Shown here: piece by piece, positions 1-63,360 of the stretch
Numbering within the stretch: the stretch's first letter is position 1
Layout of the letters: every line of letters starts with the position of its first letter
From: Puffinus mauretanicus
Lineage: Eukaryota; Chordata; Aves; Procellariiformes; Procellariidae
DNA length: 64,000 nucleotides
Assembly (NCBI GenBank): GCA_023333565.1
Contig: JAJKFH010002964.1
Span: forward strand, 1 to 64,000
Direction: 5' to 3'
Program-made: the position numbers and the translations under genes
The notes under the pieces: generated by a model
Seen by the model: only the letters and a program-made list of their open reading frames with translations
What the model was told of the DNA's origin: nothing
The model's database searches: none

Positions 1-2114
1 GAAATCCGAGGCACGCGGGAACACTGTGGAAAAAAATGGAACATATAAAAGACATGGTTTAATCAGAGAGGATTGAAAGAAAGCGAAATCTCCGAAGAGC
101 TAGTGACTGATCTGCAGCTGGAGAACAGGCGACTGAGAGAGAGACAGAGGCAGCGAGAGAGGTCTGGTTGCAGAGCTAACTCCAGGCAGCGCAATTAGAA
201 TTTGCCAGGCAGCAGAAGTCACCCTGTCCAGAGTGACAACTTTGAAGGGTGAGTAGCACGTAGCCTTCATAGGCACGGTTGAAAACACTTGACACCGCCA
301 GAGTGACCCGTGGCAGAGATGAGAGCAGATCTGAAAGCAGGAATGAAGCCAGCGCAGCACCTGGATGCTGCGTGTACTGTGATAAGCGGTGAAAGCAAAG
401 CGCCCTGCGTATTGGGGAAAGGCAGCAAATGCAGGAGTCTGCAAGCACCAGCAGATGTCCGGGTAGGATAAAGAAGAAGGTGACCATGCTATTAGCTCAG
501 ATGATTTCTTCAAAGGAGCGAAGGACAGTGCTGCAGCAGAAGGCAAACGGACTCTAAATCTTCAGGCCAAGGCTACTTGCTTTACTTTGAATGAGTGTAT
601 TTGAAAGCAAGTCAGAAAGTATCTCTGCAAAAGGAGCCGCCTCTGAGAGTGGTGAAGAGACTTCTCTCTGCTGCATATGGACGTCTCCTGAGTGGGCCAC
701 TGACCAGATAAGAACCTATTTCTGCTGGCATCATCACCCAGTCAAGTGTCCCAAGCCCCAAGAGTGCTGTAACTGGAGGACCAAAGGAGTGGAAGATGTT
801 AGGAGATGTCCTCCCGCGTGGCCAGATGAGAGGAACAAGGGGCATGGAGTCTACCGCAAAGCTTTCAGTGGTTAGATTGGGATGAGAGACCCTCAGGGCA
901 TGGCACGGTCAGGAAAAATGCAACTGGCAGCAGAGCTGCCTTCAAAGGGAGCCTATTGCCTCTAAATACTCTCTTAGGGCACGAAGGAGAATGACTAGAT
1001 TGTTGAGAAGTATTTCTAAAGGTATCTTGGAAAGAAGATACGGTCCTAGGGGTGGTGCCTTGGTGGGCTGAGATGCCCAAGCAGGAGACAGTGTCTTGCC
1101 TTGCCAGTGCCTGGTGCCCCACGGGACCTCAGACAACACAACAGGGCCTGTGCAGGGGCTGCTAGCAATGGGTGAGGAGCTTTGCTGCAATGTCCTCAGG
1201 ATGGGCTACTGGAGAGAACAGCCCGTGGGGAAGCTGGAGTGATTAGATCAGCTCTGCCTGGGGTTCTTTTTACTTTGCCTTATGGAGAGACTGTTTCCAA
1301 AGACAGAATGGGAAAATCAATATATATTTAAAAATTAGAGACAGCTTGCTGTCAGTCGGAGCAAGAGGAAGATGACCGTTGGGTGGCTGTCCTGCCAATT
1401 CCTGGGCACTTGTCTCAGGTCCTATAATATCTGGGGTTTGATGAAGCTCCCTTCTGAAGCCACTGGACTTCAATTTAGCCCCAATTCCCCAAACCAGTGC
1501 ACAAATAAATGTCACCCATCATCTCATGATGTTTGCAAACGTGGCATGAGAAAAAGTGATGCCAGAATCTGGCAACGTGACCTCTTGCTCCTGACCTGCC
1601 TGCTGATGCCACTGCCTTCAGACGAGCAGGCAGCACCATAACACGTTTTGGTCAAGCCCTTGAAGACTATCCAGGGGCAAAGTTGAGATCTAAACCCGGA
1701 GCTGTGAGATGACACAGCAGCATCGTGGCTGGTTTAGCTGTAAAGAGGCTGTGGGTTGGCAGCCAGAGCCGCCCGGTGATGCGGTATGCTGCCAGCCTTG
1801 GCTTCTCTAAAGCACAGCGACTGCGTTAAAAAGCTCCTTGCTCCTCTGTGCAGCTTGGACTTGCTTGCACGGACCTTTGGGAGCAGCAAACAACCTCCTG
1901 CTGACCTGAGCAAGCGAGGCTCTGGAAGGGAGATGTGGCTTCTCTGCTGCCTCTGGCTGCAGTGATAGCGTGGTCACGCATGGTCCTCCCTGCAGCGATA
2001 CCTCAGCTCCCAGCCAAAGGCTGGGTTTTGTCTACATCTGATTCCCAGATCTGAGTCCTTCTCTCCATTGAAACACATAGCGTGTCCTCCCTGACCCTTC
2101 GCCACCTACCCTTG

Positions 2115-2260
2115 AAACATAGATTATATTCCTGACAATTTCCAAGTGAATCTGTTAATTGGTTTCTGAGACAGTATTAATTAAATACACACATTTCACA
2201 AAATTTCAATTTGTTTGTTCATCTTCTGCTGACCCTTGAACTAATTAAGGGCTTTTCACT
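2115..2260. promoter_or_regulatory. AT-rich island with homeodomain-type sites (candidate enhancer)
   Basis: Roughly 150 bases far richer in A+T than the surroundings, about 8 kb upstream of the start codon. It holds GTTAATTGG near 2,154, a palindromic ATTAATTAA near 2,176 and CTAATTAAGG near 2,241. TAAT-core sites are bound by homeodomain factors, and such islands in GC-rich flank are often conserved enhancers. Function is inference only; no alignment was possible. Confidence 0.25.
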
Positions 2261-5200
2261 GACCCCTCACACCCCACGGGGAGTTAAATCTCAGTGAAAT
2301 AAGGTGTAGAGATGGATGTTTGAAGAAATTAGGCTGCAATTCTACAAGGTTAACCAAGGTAACCAAGTTATTTATATCTGTGTATAATAGCCAGGGCTGG
2401 GTGGGTAGCTACAGTTCTTCCTAAATAGTCCTACGTCCAATATCCCACATGAAGGAACACAGCTCCTGGGAAGGAGGCAGGTTCCAAACTGCATACACAG
2501 AGACCTATGCTGGGTAATAAATCGTCCCAGCTGGTGGCAAGGTCCCTGATACAGCTCGACTTCATCAGAAAGAGTAAATATTAAACCTGAAACCGCAGCT
2601 GGGGATCCTGGGATGTGCAACCCAAACTGGAGGAGAAGATCTTGGCTTGGGACTGTCCTTTGCCATTGCCAGCCCCACCTTTGCACGCTGGTGGCCTGTT
2701 CCCAAATTTCCTAAGGTGACAAATGATAAAGGCAGAGCCCAGCTCTGTGAAAGCATAGCCCAGGCAAGCGGGACCCAGGTACTGCTGGCCGGGAGCCGAT
2801 ATGCTGGCATCTCGTGCCCGACCGGTGCCCCGACTGGTGCCCCTCTCTGCAAAGGGGCAACCCTGGCTGAGCTCTGAAGTGGCTGCGGATGTTCCCATTT
2901 GTTTCACTATTGTTGCCCGATCACTCACCCATTTTAAATGGAGCTTTGTTTGGTTATTTTTGCAGCGTCAAAATTAATTTTGGAGAGCGTCTCATTGTAA
3001 GCTTTCAAAAGGATTATGCCTGTGTCTGCCCAGCTCTATAATTAAGTCTCTTTGAGATTTCCACTTCCAGCAGAAACAAAGCTCTTGAAATAAAGCCGGC
3101 AGTTTAGGCAGCTATCAGTGCATTTTGTTGGCAGTGCAAAGGATGTCTGAGGTGGGGCTGGAGGTCTTTTCTGCCCGTCTTGTGGCTCTGCCGACAGCAC
3201 CGGGGTTTGGGGCCAAGCAGAGATCTTTTGCTTGGGATGGCAGAGGCTGGGGATGCTGGAAGGTGTTAAGACTTGCTGTAACGTGCTTCCAAGGGAGGCT
3301 GCAGGACCTGGCTGGTGGGCGTTGTTCTGCTTTGCTTTCCGTCTCATTGCCAGTGTCCAGAGATAGGCTCGACTTTTGGTCCAGGAACCCCAAGAAGAAG
3401 CAACCCTGGAAGTGCCTCCTTTGCTCTTTAGGAGGATTTGTATCCCATAGCACAACTAACGGGGTTTTTGGGTGCCTCGGACAGCACTTGACTCATTGCT
3501 ACTGGAGAAGCCTGATGGTGTGGGCAGGATCAAGACGAAGCTGGTATCAGGCAGCAAAGCGGCTGTGCAAACAGAGGAGGCGGCGGTGGGTGGCAGGGGA
3601 TGGGGACCGAGGTGCCACCACCATCTGGCAGACACAAAGCAGTTCATCTGTCCGTGCGGGATAAAGGCCCAGAGACAGGAGAGAACAAGCCATGCACAAG
3701 AAAGGAAAGAGCAAGGAAAAGAGGGGAGCGAAGAAAAAGGTGTGGAATAAATTGGGAGAAAAGAAGCACAAGCTGGGTTCAAGAAATGCAAGGGATGCCC
3801 CAGAGCAGGATGATGCCAGGATCCCGTGCGGCGGAGGGTTGCAGGCTCAGCTGTCCTGCAGGGACCCTGCGTTTTCCCAAAGTCTAAGCGTTTCAAACCT
3901 GCTTAGCCCACAAAGCCATTCCCTCCGGCAATATCAGAGCTGCTGTGCTCTGGAGACTGGGATTATATACGTGCAGTGCTGCTTGGGCTAGTGGCAGCCC
4001 CTGTTTTATGAGCTCCAGCTAATTTCTGTTTGTTTGTACCAGCCTTCCCCGAGAGAGCACCAGGACTGTCCCCATGTCCCTTTCTTTTCCAAATGCATGT
4101 GCACTGGATGGGGAGAGGGGACTTCAGCCGGCCGGTCCACTGCCTTCCTCCACGGTTGCTGACTCTCACAATACCATGGGCAGCCTTGTGTTATTTTCGG
4201 ATGCTTTCAAGCCCCGGCTCCTGGAGGCATATGATTATAACAGCAAAGCCTTTGGCCTCTGCCCGTGCAGAACGGAGCCGCGCGCACGCCAAGGTTAGAA
4301 ACTGGAAGGCAAAGGAGAGATATTAAGAGCGGAGAGGTATATTTGTGGCTCTCGTGCCGTTTTAGCACCTGATTCATGGGGTTTTTTTTCCTGATGTGTC
4401 TTTGAAGTGCTTGGACTTGACTGCGTTGTATCTCTGCTTCTTCAGCCAGCAAAGCATCATTGCTGGGGCTGTCTGCAGAGAAATCCAGAGGCTGTCACAG
4501 CCTTGTCTGGGTGTCAGAGTTGTGACTGTGCATTGGAGCTCCTGCAAGTGTTCGGCACCGCGGCCAGGCTTGAGACCCTCTGCAGAGCCCCCCAAAACCC
4601 CTGCTGTGGGCTCTGTGTGGCCCCAGCCCTGCAGCGTGCTCGTGCTGTGGCACTACCTGCTATGATGGCTTTCCTCCAATGCTCCCCATAGCAATGTCCT
4701 CATTTGGGAAGCTGAGGGATGGTCCCTGAGGTCATTACAGCACTGGATGCAGAAGGGGGCACAGACATTCCCCAGATCTCCCTTCAGACAGGACACAGAT
4801 GCATTTTTCTCCACACTTGGAGATTCCTGGGGATCGCCAGGACTTACTGCCGTACCCATTTCAAAGGGGCAGCCCATCCCTCACCATCCCTCAGGGTAAG
4901 GGCTGCGCTATTGCCGGGCGTGCAGGTGATGCTTCCAGCCTGGGCCTGGGGGTATTGCCGTGATTTCACTTGGGCTAAACTTCTTCTGGCTGCCCATCTC
5001 TTCTTCTTCTCAGGACCAGGCTGCCCCGTCGAGGCATGAGCATATCTCTCCTTTGGGCAGCATGGACGTGGTGGGTCTTGGAGATGCTGGTACCAAAAAA
5101 GTGTTCCCTGGGGGAGCCCTGCTTTGCATCTTTATACAGCCCTGGTCCCTAACAGCTTCATAGCAATGGTGCACCCACCTTAGGGAGTGGGGACTTAGTT

Positions 5201-5344
5201 CCACTTCAGCAAGACAGAAAATAGGCAAGAAGGCAAGCATAACCCTGGCGCTGTTGGATAAAAGAACATTAATGCCGTTAATATCCAGCAATCAGAATTT
5301 CTTAGAGAAAGAACAGTGCTGCATCCCCTTCCCTCCTGCTCATC

Positions 5345-5660
5345 CCCTGCTTGTTTAATGAAAATCAGAGACAGCCATTAAAGAGCTGCTTAGCATTTCA
5401 ATACGTTTAATATCCTCACTGATAAGGGAACGATGGATATTACCAAAAGGCCTTTCTTAAACTCTCCCCTTCTGCAGCCAGTGCTCCTGGCTTGTGTTTG
5501 TCTCAATTCCAATTCCAAACCATCTCCTTCAACGAGGAAAAATTATGATAAGATTATTTTTTTTAATATAAAGGATATTAATACACAGCATTTCTGATAA
5601 TGACAAGGAAGAAAGGCATGCCAGGCCTCCCCAGCCTTGACCTGAATTAATCGGACGCTG
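5345..5660. promoter_or_regulatory. AT-rich island upstream of EPHA8 (candidate enhancer)
   Basis: About 315 bases with many TTAAT, GATAAG and TAAT motifs: CCATTAAAG near 5,376, TTTAATATCC near 5,406, GGATATTAATAC near 5,573 and TGAATTAATCGG near 5,642. It lies about 4.8 kb upstream of the start codon and has no open frame of note. It could be a regulatory island or an eroded repeat I do not recognise. Confidence 0.25.
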
Positions 5661-8600
5661 ATTGCTCAGCTGGCCAAGGGCCTCCCACAGTCGTACCGCG
5701 TCGCGACTGATGCCAAGGGCTGACCCTGTGTGCTGGCGTTAATGGAAGAAAGCGGGCACCCGCCTGCGGTAACGAGGAGGGGAGCAGCACCCTCTGCCTG
5801 GCCGTGGTGAGGGGCTGGGTGGGATGCTTGGCTGTGGCATCTCGTGAAAGATGCTGGCTCGACGGCCAGGCGGTGATGGGGATACTGGTGAGCCCCAGGG
5901 AGTGTTGGGGCAAGCAGGGAAAGCACCACTCCGCCTGCTCCTCGGGGCAGGCACCTTGCCGAAAAAGAGGCCCAACACATTAGGAAAGGGAAAACCCCAG
6001 GGCACTGGAGAGGGAAAAGAGCCCGGAGGCAGGGAGGAGGCGAGATGCGGTCCCTGTGATGCTCGACCTTGCTGGCAAGCAATCTATCCCGTCCCTGATT
6101 CAGCATGAGGACTTATGGTGACACTGATGTAGCATGGGTATTGCTCCAGATGAATTGTTAGACCGATGTAGATCACATGTCAGCATGTTTATATAGGAGA
6201 TGCCAGTTTAAAGATCTTCCCACGTGCACCGTTACGTGGGGTACACTGCAGTTCACTGGGAGTTACTGCTAACAGCTCAAGCTGGGGCACCAAATGCAAG
6301 TTTTGCTGGTGGATGCCACAGCCACGTGAAAGTGCAGAGGGGGGACGTACCACCTGCATGGGACCAACACCCCCCTCCTGTCCTGCTACCCCCGGGGCTT
6401 TGCTGGGGAGGCCAGGGCGGAGGGGTCAGGGCAGCGGGGGGGAAGGTAGGACCCCGACTTTTTTAATCAATCCCAGTTTTAAAAGGGCCTCGGATTCAGG
6501 GCTGTTGCCTGTGCGAGAGATGGAGGGGGCATTGTGCATGGCCATTTGTGTGGGGAAAGCCACCCAGGACTCCTGTCCCCCCACCCACAGCGGCACACAG
6601 CTTTGCCAGGAGGCTCCCAGATGTCTCTGCAGCTCTCGTGCTTGGGGACCGGCTCAGCTCCTCCTCCTCCTCCTCCCGCAGACACCTTGTGAGTGGGACA
6701 GGGGGACACACTGGGCTTGGGAGAGGGCACCCACGCCCCATCATCTCTTGGCACTCCTCCTCCTGGGAAAGGGGGGACAGAGGGATGGACAGGCGTCAGG
6801 GGGTTACTGAGACCTGCAGCATGGCTCTGCACCCTACCCCGAGCATCCCCTTCCCTGCAGGGGTGAGAGGGGGTGTCCTGGGTCTACTGGTGGTCCAGCA
6901 CAGAGTGGCACCGGTCCTGGAGATGGTGCCATTCCCTGAGTGACTCTGCCACCCACGCTGCCTGCAGCAGCCCTGACCCGGAGGCACCTGGCCCTGCAAA
7001 TGCTACAGGAGAGCAGAAGTGCCTGGACGCTGCTTTCCTGACCCGGGAGGAGCAGGGACACCGGAGGCAGGCAGGGCTGCCCCCCCCGCTAGCCCAGACA
7101 CAGATTCGCTCTTGCAGGGCTGCGATGGGCAATCCCTGGGTGCAAAGCTGGGTGAAAAGGGTAACAGCCGCTCAGGTCTGGGCTGCTGAATTAGCGAGAA
7201 GACTGTGGTCTCCCTGGTAAATGCACAATAACCTGGGTTGTGCTAAAAGGGGGTATAGCGAGGCTTGGCTCCCCACCTTCACTGATCCTCCCTGTCTAAG
7301 CTGCGCTTTCCTCTCTCCGCAGCATCTATAAATATCCTCCCCATCTCCGTGACAGCCAGGTGCGGGACCACGTCTGAGGAACATGGCAATGGCAAGAGAC
7401 TCGCCGAGGAGCGGAGGCAGCAGCACGCAGTGAGAGGGGGAGGCAGCCGGTGGGGAGAAGCCCCATCCAGCTCAGACCAGGGAGAGGCGATTGGGAGCCT
7501 GGGGAGGGATGCCGGTGGGGAGAAGGGCCAGGAATCCTGGCGTGATGCCTTCCATGTCTCTGGTTCCTGGGCTGTTTGGGGTTCCTGGGATGCCTTGTGA
7601 CTGTGTCCCCAGCTGCACGTAGATCCTGGTATGGAAAGGGTTCCATTTCCAGACAGGAGGATCCCAGGCTCTTGGCACGTGTGTTTGCATCCCGTACCAG
7701 CTCGCACACTCCTGACAGTGCCCAGCCTCCAGGCACATGCACTAATTATGTACACGAGGCACATCCTGACCGCAAAACCAAGTGTCCAGTGAAACCAGAA
7801 TGCCTGCCCCTACCCCCACACGCATGGGGTCATGCTCAGCGTGCATGCATTGCATTACAGTATGCAGTTCCCACTGAGCCAGCAGAGCCCTCCACCAAGG
7901 CTCAGCACCCTGCTGCACCCACCGCTGCATGCAGGCACCCCAGTACATGTCATCCTCTCTCCCCAAACCTGACAGCGTATCTGAGAGGCCTCCCATTCCC
8001 TGGGAGGGATTTGGGGCATGCTATTCTGGAGTCACTGTGTCCTGGCTCCCGCAAAGCTGCTTTACACTCTGTCACAGTGCCCAACCACCACAGCTTCTCT
8101 AGGATAGGATCACGGCAAAGCCAAAAGCTGTGGAGAGGTGCAGTACCTGGTAGCCCTGAGCACCTCTGCAAGACCTGGAGGACCCACATCCCTGGGACGC
8201 ATGGGGCTGGGATGGCACCAAGGGACTGGACAGCCCATGTGGGTGCCTGGGTTGTGTTGGAGGTCTGCAGGGTTAACCCCCTGCATTAGAGCATCACACT
8301 GGGAGTGGGCATCACTCAGTACTGCAAATCCAAAGCTGGCTTCTGCTTCCCCAGAGGTTAATTTCCAGAGCTTGGGACTGAGATGGTAGCAGTGCGGATG
8401 GTGTCCCTCCGGCATGCTGGGCTCTGCTTGGGCACTGGGTGACAAAGAGTCGAGGGATCCAGCACCGAGCCCTTTCAGCACAAGGAGATTGCTGTGTTGG
8501 AGTAGCAATGCGATAGCTGGTGGAAAATCAGCTCTCCCACCACCTGCAGGGGTGCAACCATCATAGCATCAGGGCTGGGGCTTCCTGGTGGCTTGGTGCT

Positions 8601-9879
8601 ATTCAGGAAACCATCAGCCCTGACCCCTTTGCTCCAAGGCCCATTGCAAAGACCAGCGCTTAGCTGCAACGCCAGCCTGAACGCACTGCCCAGCCTCTGC
8701 CAGCTGCCTTGGGAACTGCTGGAGTCCTCCCTGAGCCACGGCCGTATCCCTGCCTGAGCCGCTCTGCAAGCCCATCCTGCGATACTGCTGATGACAGGAT
8801 CTCTCCAGCGCTGTCTCCGGACGGACGTCTTCCCAGGCAAAAAACCTGGAGGGACCTGATGCCCCGGGCCGTTCCCAGGTCCTGGTGATGAGTGGTGCAG
8901 TCGTGTCCCTGCAGGCACAATCCTCATTCGCTCTGAATGGGGAATTGTTGCCACCACGTGCTGCGAGACGGGCAGGGAGCCCCTCTTGCCCCAGCACGTA
9001 GGAAGTTGCTGGCAGTGCCATGGGGTGCCCCAGCATGGGGTCCAGCATCTCCAGGGAACACGCTGGGATCCAGGGTGGGATGGGGGGTGTGCAGCACTCC
9101 CCGCCGCCGTCCCGAGCCCACCGAGCAAGTCTGGGGTGAGCTTTATCCAAGGGATGGCCTGACAGTCAACAGAGATGCCCGTCCTCCCTCATCTGCCTTT
9201 TCCTGGGGTCAGTTGCTGCGGGCAGGGGTGGGCTGCAGTCACCCATCGGTCCCCTGGCCATCAGCACATGGAAGAGCGAATAACCCCATCACACGTGGCA
9301 TAGGTGGGAGTCAGCGTCTGTGGTTACCAGGGGCAGGTATTAGTGATCGTTCAGCATTTAGATGGGGAAACCGTCACGGCCGCTGTAGGGGGTCCTGACA
9401 GATGCTGAGTGTTTAATGCTGAGCAAGGTACTCACCCGCCTCGGCAATTCTGGCAGCTCCAAGCGAGAGGGATGCAGAAGCTTCCTCGGCAGGGCTGTGG
9501 GGAAGATGCTCGGTGCCCCTGAGGCAGCGCAGACCCCCATTGCAGGGTCCCCTTGCCCAGCGCCTGGCCTTGCCCACCCTGGGACAATGGCTGCGTCCTC
9601 CCAAACTCTGCTTTTGAAGGGGTTGGCCCTGTCTCAGGTGGCCAAGGTGGCTGTAAAGAGGCTGGGTGTTGTGAGACCTGGCCGCGTTGTCCCCTGCTTC
9701 TGCTGCCCCAGCTCAAGGGCGAGTGGAGAGTGTCTATCCCAGGACGATGTGTCACGAAAAGCATCAAGGGGGGGGGTTCTGCCTGTCTTCCCCAGCCCCA
9801 GACAGCAAGGAGAGCATGTGCAAGGGTTTTTCCTCTCTGTGCACACCAGGACAGGGCAACCCTGTCCCCTTCACGCCTG

Positions 9880-10316
9880 ACCCCGACCGAGCATGGAGCT
9901 CCCCGCCGGACCACAGCTTGGGCTGCAAGTTTGGCTCTCGCAGCAGCCGGACGAGAGCAGCGCAGAGGGACGGGGAGCACGAGAAGCGGCGGGGGCTGCT
10001 GGAGCATCGCGAGGGAGGGAGGACGGATGGCAGGGGGGAGCGGGAGCCCGCCGTCCGGATGCTCGGGCTGGGTACAGCGTGCGTGTGTGGTGCGGGAAGG
10101 GGGGCTCGCTGCAGAGCCCACCCACCCCATTGGCTTGCGAGCAGTGACAGGCAGGCTGCTCCCTCCCTGCCGAGCCGCTCGCCTGTGTGGATGCGAGCAA
10201 TGCGCGCAAAGTGCCTTTGCATTAGCTGGCGTGTGCCGTAGCTCCGGGCACTCGCTCGCAGAGGTGCTGGGACGACCGAGGTGGCCCTGTCCCGCGGCTG
10301 GTGGCCCTGCCAGACC
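9880..10316 (+). promoter_or_regulatory. EPHA8: CpG-rich promoter and 5'UTR of EPHA8
   Basis: Dense in CpG dinucleotides compared with both sides, and directly upstream of the signal-peptide exon. No TATA box is seen. Visible sites: an inverted CCAAT box (ATTGG, 10,129-10,133), a TGACAG Meis/TALE-type site (10,145-10,150) and an octamer-like CTTTGCATTA (10,215-10,224). Transcription probably starts within the last 200 bases, but the exact start cannot be read from sequence. The start codon context is ACCATGG, a strong Kozak match. Confidence 0.6.
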
Positions 10317-61063
<50,747 letters not shown>

Positions 61064-63358
61064 TCACTGGCTTCGCAGACCCGCATCGGGCATTCCTTAA
61101 CACTTACCCTGGAAAAGGGGCAGCAGGGTGGTGAGCAGGAAAAGGGGCACCAGACCAGGACCTGGAGCCCCACCAGCATCTCTTTGATTTCAGCGTCAGT
61201 GGAAACGTGGCTTTCCAGATACCTTGATGGTCCTGCTGCCTCCTTCCCCCATCTGAAGGGGGGAGCAGCCTTCCAAGTGGGCTAGGGACATGTCATGCCT
61301 CTCTCCATCCTCTACTGTCTCCCTGTGGGACTGGGGGTCCCCACACAACTATGCAGGACAGGTGGTAACCCCTTCATACAGCGGGATGGCCCCAGCTGCA
61401 CCTGCAGATGGAGGGGTATCAGACACAACAGCAATACCAGGAGCAGTGGGACTGGGCTTGCTATGGCACACAGCTCCTTTGGATCTGACAACTGGGGAAT
61501 TTGTTGGATCTCTGAACTAAGGAGAGCCCCACGGGCTGCCACACAGCAGAGACAACCCTGCTCCCAGTACCTCCCAGTTCCAGTGTACTCCAGCGTGGAC
61601 CTCCTGAACTGCACCAGCCTGCAGGTGACTTCATGGTCCACCTCTACCAAGCCCAGGAGGGCAGGGGACAGAGTACAAGCTGTCAGTGCCAGGAACAGCT
61701 GGCTCTGCGTGCAGAGGAGACTTCCCCAGCATGGAGAAGAGGTGGCCGGGGTCCGCTATCTGGAGCCTCAAGAAGCCCCAGGAGGGCAGGAGGCTCTCCA
61801 CCTCTTGAACCCACCAGCACTGCTCCTCTCCGGATCCAGCACAGGCATCCCATGGCAGCTCAGGCACGTTTCTAGGGCCACAAGCTCAGGTTTCTCCCCC
61901 AGCAGAACACCCATCCTGGCCTCCCCCAAAGCTGTACCAGAGCAGAGAGAAGTGAGAGAGTTTGCTCCCATCTCACATGATGGAGGGACAGAGAGACTTC
62001 TGCCAAACTACTTTGTTCTTATATTGCCCTAGAGAAACCCAAGAACTGTCCCATTACCACGCTACCTGCCTGTGCCCAGGGCTGCCATGTCATCTGCAGA
62101 GGAGGGGTCCTGAGCAACATTTCCAGCTGCAATCACACCGTCCTATGGCTGGGGACAGGGGCTCTGGGCAAAGAGGATCTTCAGCACTACCCAGCTGGTC
62201 AGCTCGGTGACTGGGAGGTTGGCCTTTCCTCCACAGCTCTCTTCTCTCCTCCACAGGAGCATCTCCTTTGAGATGCATCTCCTTGAGCTTGCCTGGCGTG
62301 GAGCAGTGGCCTCCAAAGACTTGTGGAGCTGGTCTGAGAGGCTGAGCTGGCTGCAGAGGTGCAGATGTGCTGGGGTGGGGGGGGTGGGGGGACAGGCTGT
62401 GGGCTGGGAAGGTTTCTCTTGGGTGTAAATACAATTTTCTATGGGTTTGGGAAGTGTTTTACTGAAATATGATGTTAAGTACACAAAAATGGTCTCAAAG
62501 CACAGAAGCCTCAGTCGTGGGGCTGAACTCACTGCAAAAAAATCTGCTGGGAGCGTGGCTGGGGAGGGGGGCTGCTGGAGAAGGAGAAATGCTGGAGAGG
62601 AGCCACGCTGACTGCCAGGGACCAGCCTGGCCCACAGCATCCCGTCCTTAGCACTGGCACAGTAAATCCAGCATCACTCAAATGCAGGTACTGGGAGGAC
62701 CTGGCCCGAGGTCTGTTCCTCCCAGTGCTGTTTGGGCACAAGGGGGGTGGGGGGAGGGTTAAAGCCATTTCTCAGTTGCAATAATCCTGGCTAAACTGGC
62801 CTTTCTGGGGCTGGCTTAGCTTTGCATCTAGGGCGTTTACGCCCTGATGGATTCTCTGACTGTGGCGGGCACTTTACTTCTTCCTATGGAAGCTCTTCGT
62901 AATGGGGGACAGATGCAATGTGTTGTTTAATTTCTATTGCACCCTGCGTCCTGCACTCAGACCTGCCCCACACCCACCCTGCAGCGCCAGCGTCATGACG
63001 GAGGTCAGTCCAAGCCCTGCAGCACGGGACAGTGGGTGCTGGCTGTGTCCTCTCCTCCCAACATTTGGGACTCTCCGGAGGGTGAGTCCATCATGGACAA
63101 ACTGGGGAGAGCAGAGGTCAGGCCAGTGCCATAGACCTGTGTCCTTGGGGTTTGCTGGGCAACCCTGGTAATGTTGGCTGCAGGATCTGAGGTTGGGAGC
63201 TGCCAGATGGCCCCTTTCCGGGTGGTTCATGGGTCAGATCCTGCAGCGTGGGGTCGTTGGGCTGCTCCTGGCTGTGGGGATGGTGGGGCAGTGTTTGCCT
63301 TCTATGTTCAGAGCGCGCACCTCCTCCTGGGCAATAAAACTCCTTCTTCCCATGGGCC
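61064..63358 (+). other. EPHA8: Probable EPHA8 3'UTR
   Basis: Follows the stop codon without a further recognisable exon. It holds two G-rich tracts (62,372-62,391 and 62,742-62,758). The first canonical AATAAA is at 63,333, giving a 3'UTR of about 2.3 kb. An earlier end at a variant signal is possible. Confidence 0.5.
63333..63338 (+). other. EPHA8: Candidate polyadenylation signal AATAAA
   Basis: The first AATAAA after the EPHA8 stop codon. A T/G-rich stretch (CCTGTTATTGTCCCTGTGCTG, from about 63,368) lies 30-50 bases downstream, as expected for a cleavage site near 63,350-63,360. Confidence 0.5.
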
Positions 63359-63360
63359 AT

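Larger units (their letters stand above)
1..9879. other. Upstream flank, no gene recognised
   Basis: About 9.9 kb before the EPHA8 promoter. Open frames exist on both strands (longest about 240 codons near 7.6-8.3 kb), but none shows a recognisable domain, conserved motif or chain of splice-compatible exons. Much of the stretch is moderately GC-rich unique-looking sequence with short pyrimidine and (TCC)n runs, for example near 6,660. Two AT-rich islands (2,115-2,260 and 5,345-5,660) stand out and are listed separately. In mammals the neighbours of EPHA8 are ZBTB40 and the C1Q cluster; I see no exon of either here. Confidence 0.7.

Noticed and set aside
49..200. Coiled-coil-looking peptide (ENRRLRERQRQRER) at the window edge
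   Set aside because: Only 50 codons between stops in purine-rich DNA, which gives Glu/Arg/Gln runs by composition; no splice-compatible partner exon.
6641..6695. Possible mini-exon: (CTC)n followed by CGCAG, then CTTGTGAGT
   Set aside because: A pyrimidine microsatellite by chance followed by AG; no coding partner and no known EPHA8 upstream exon fits.
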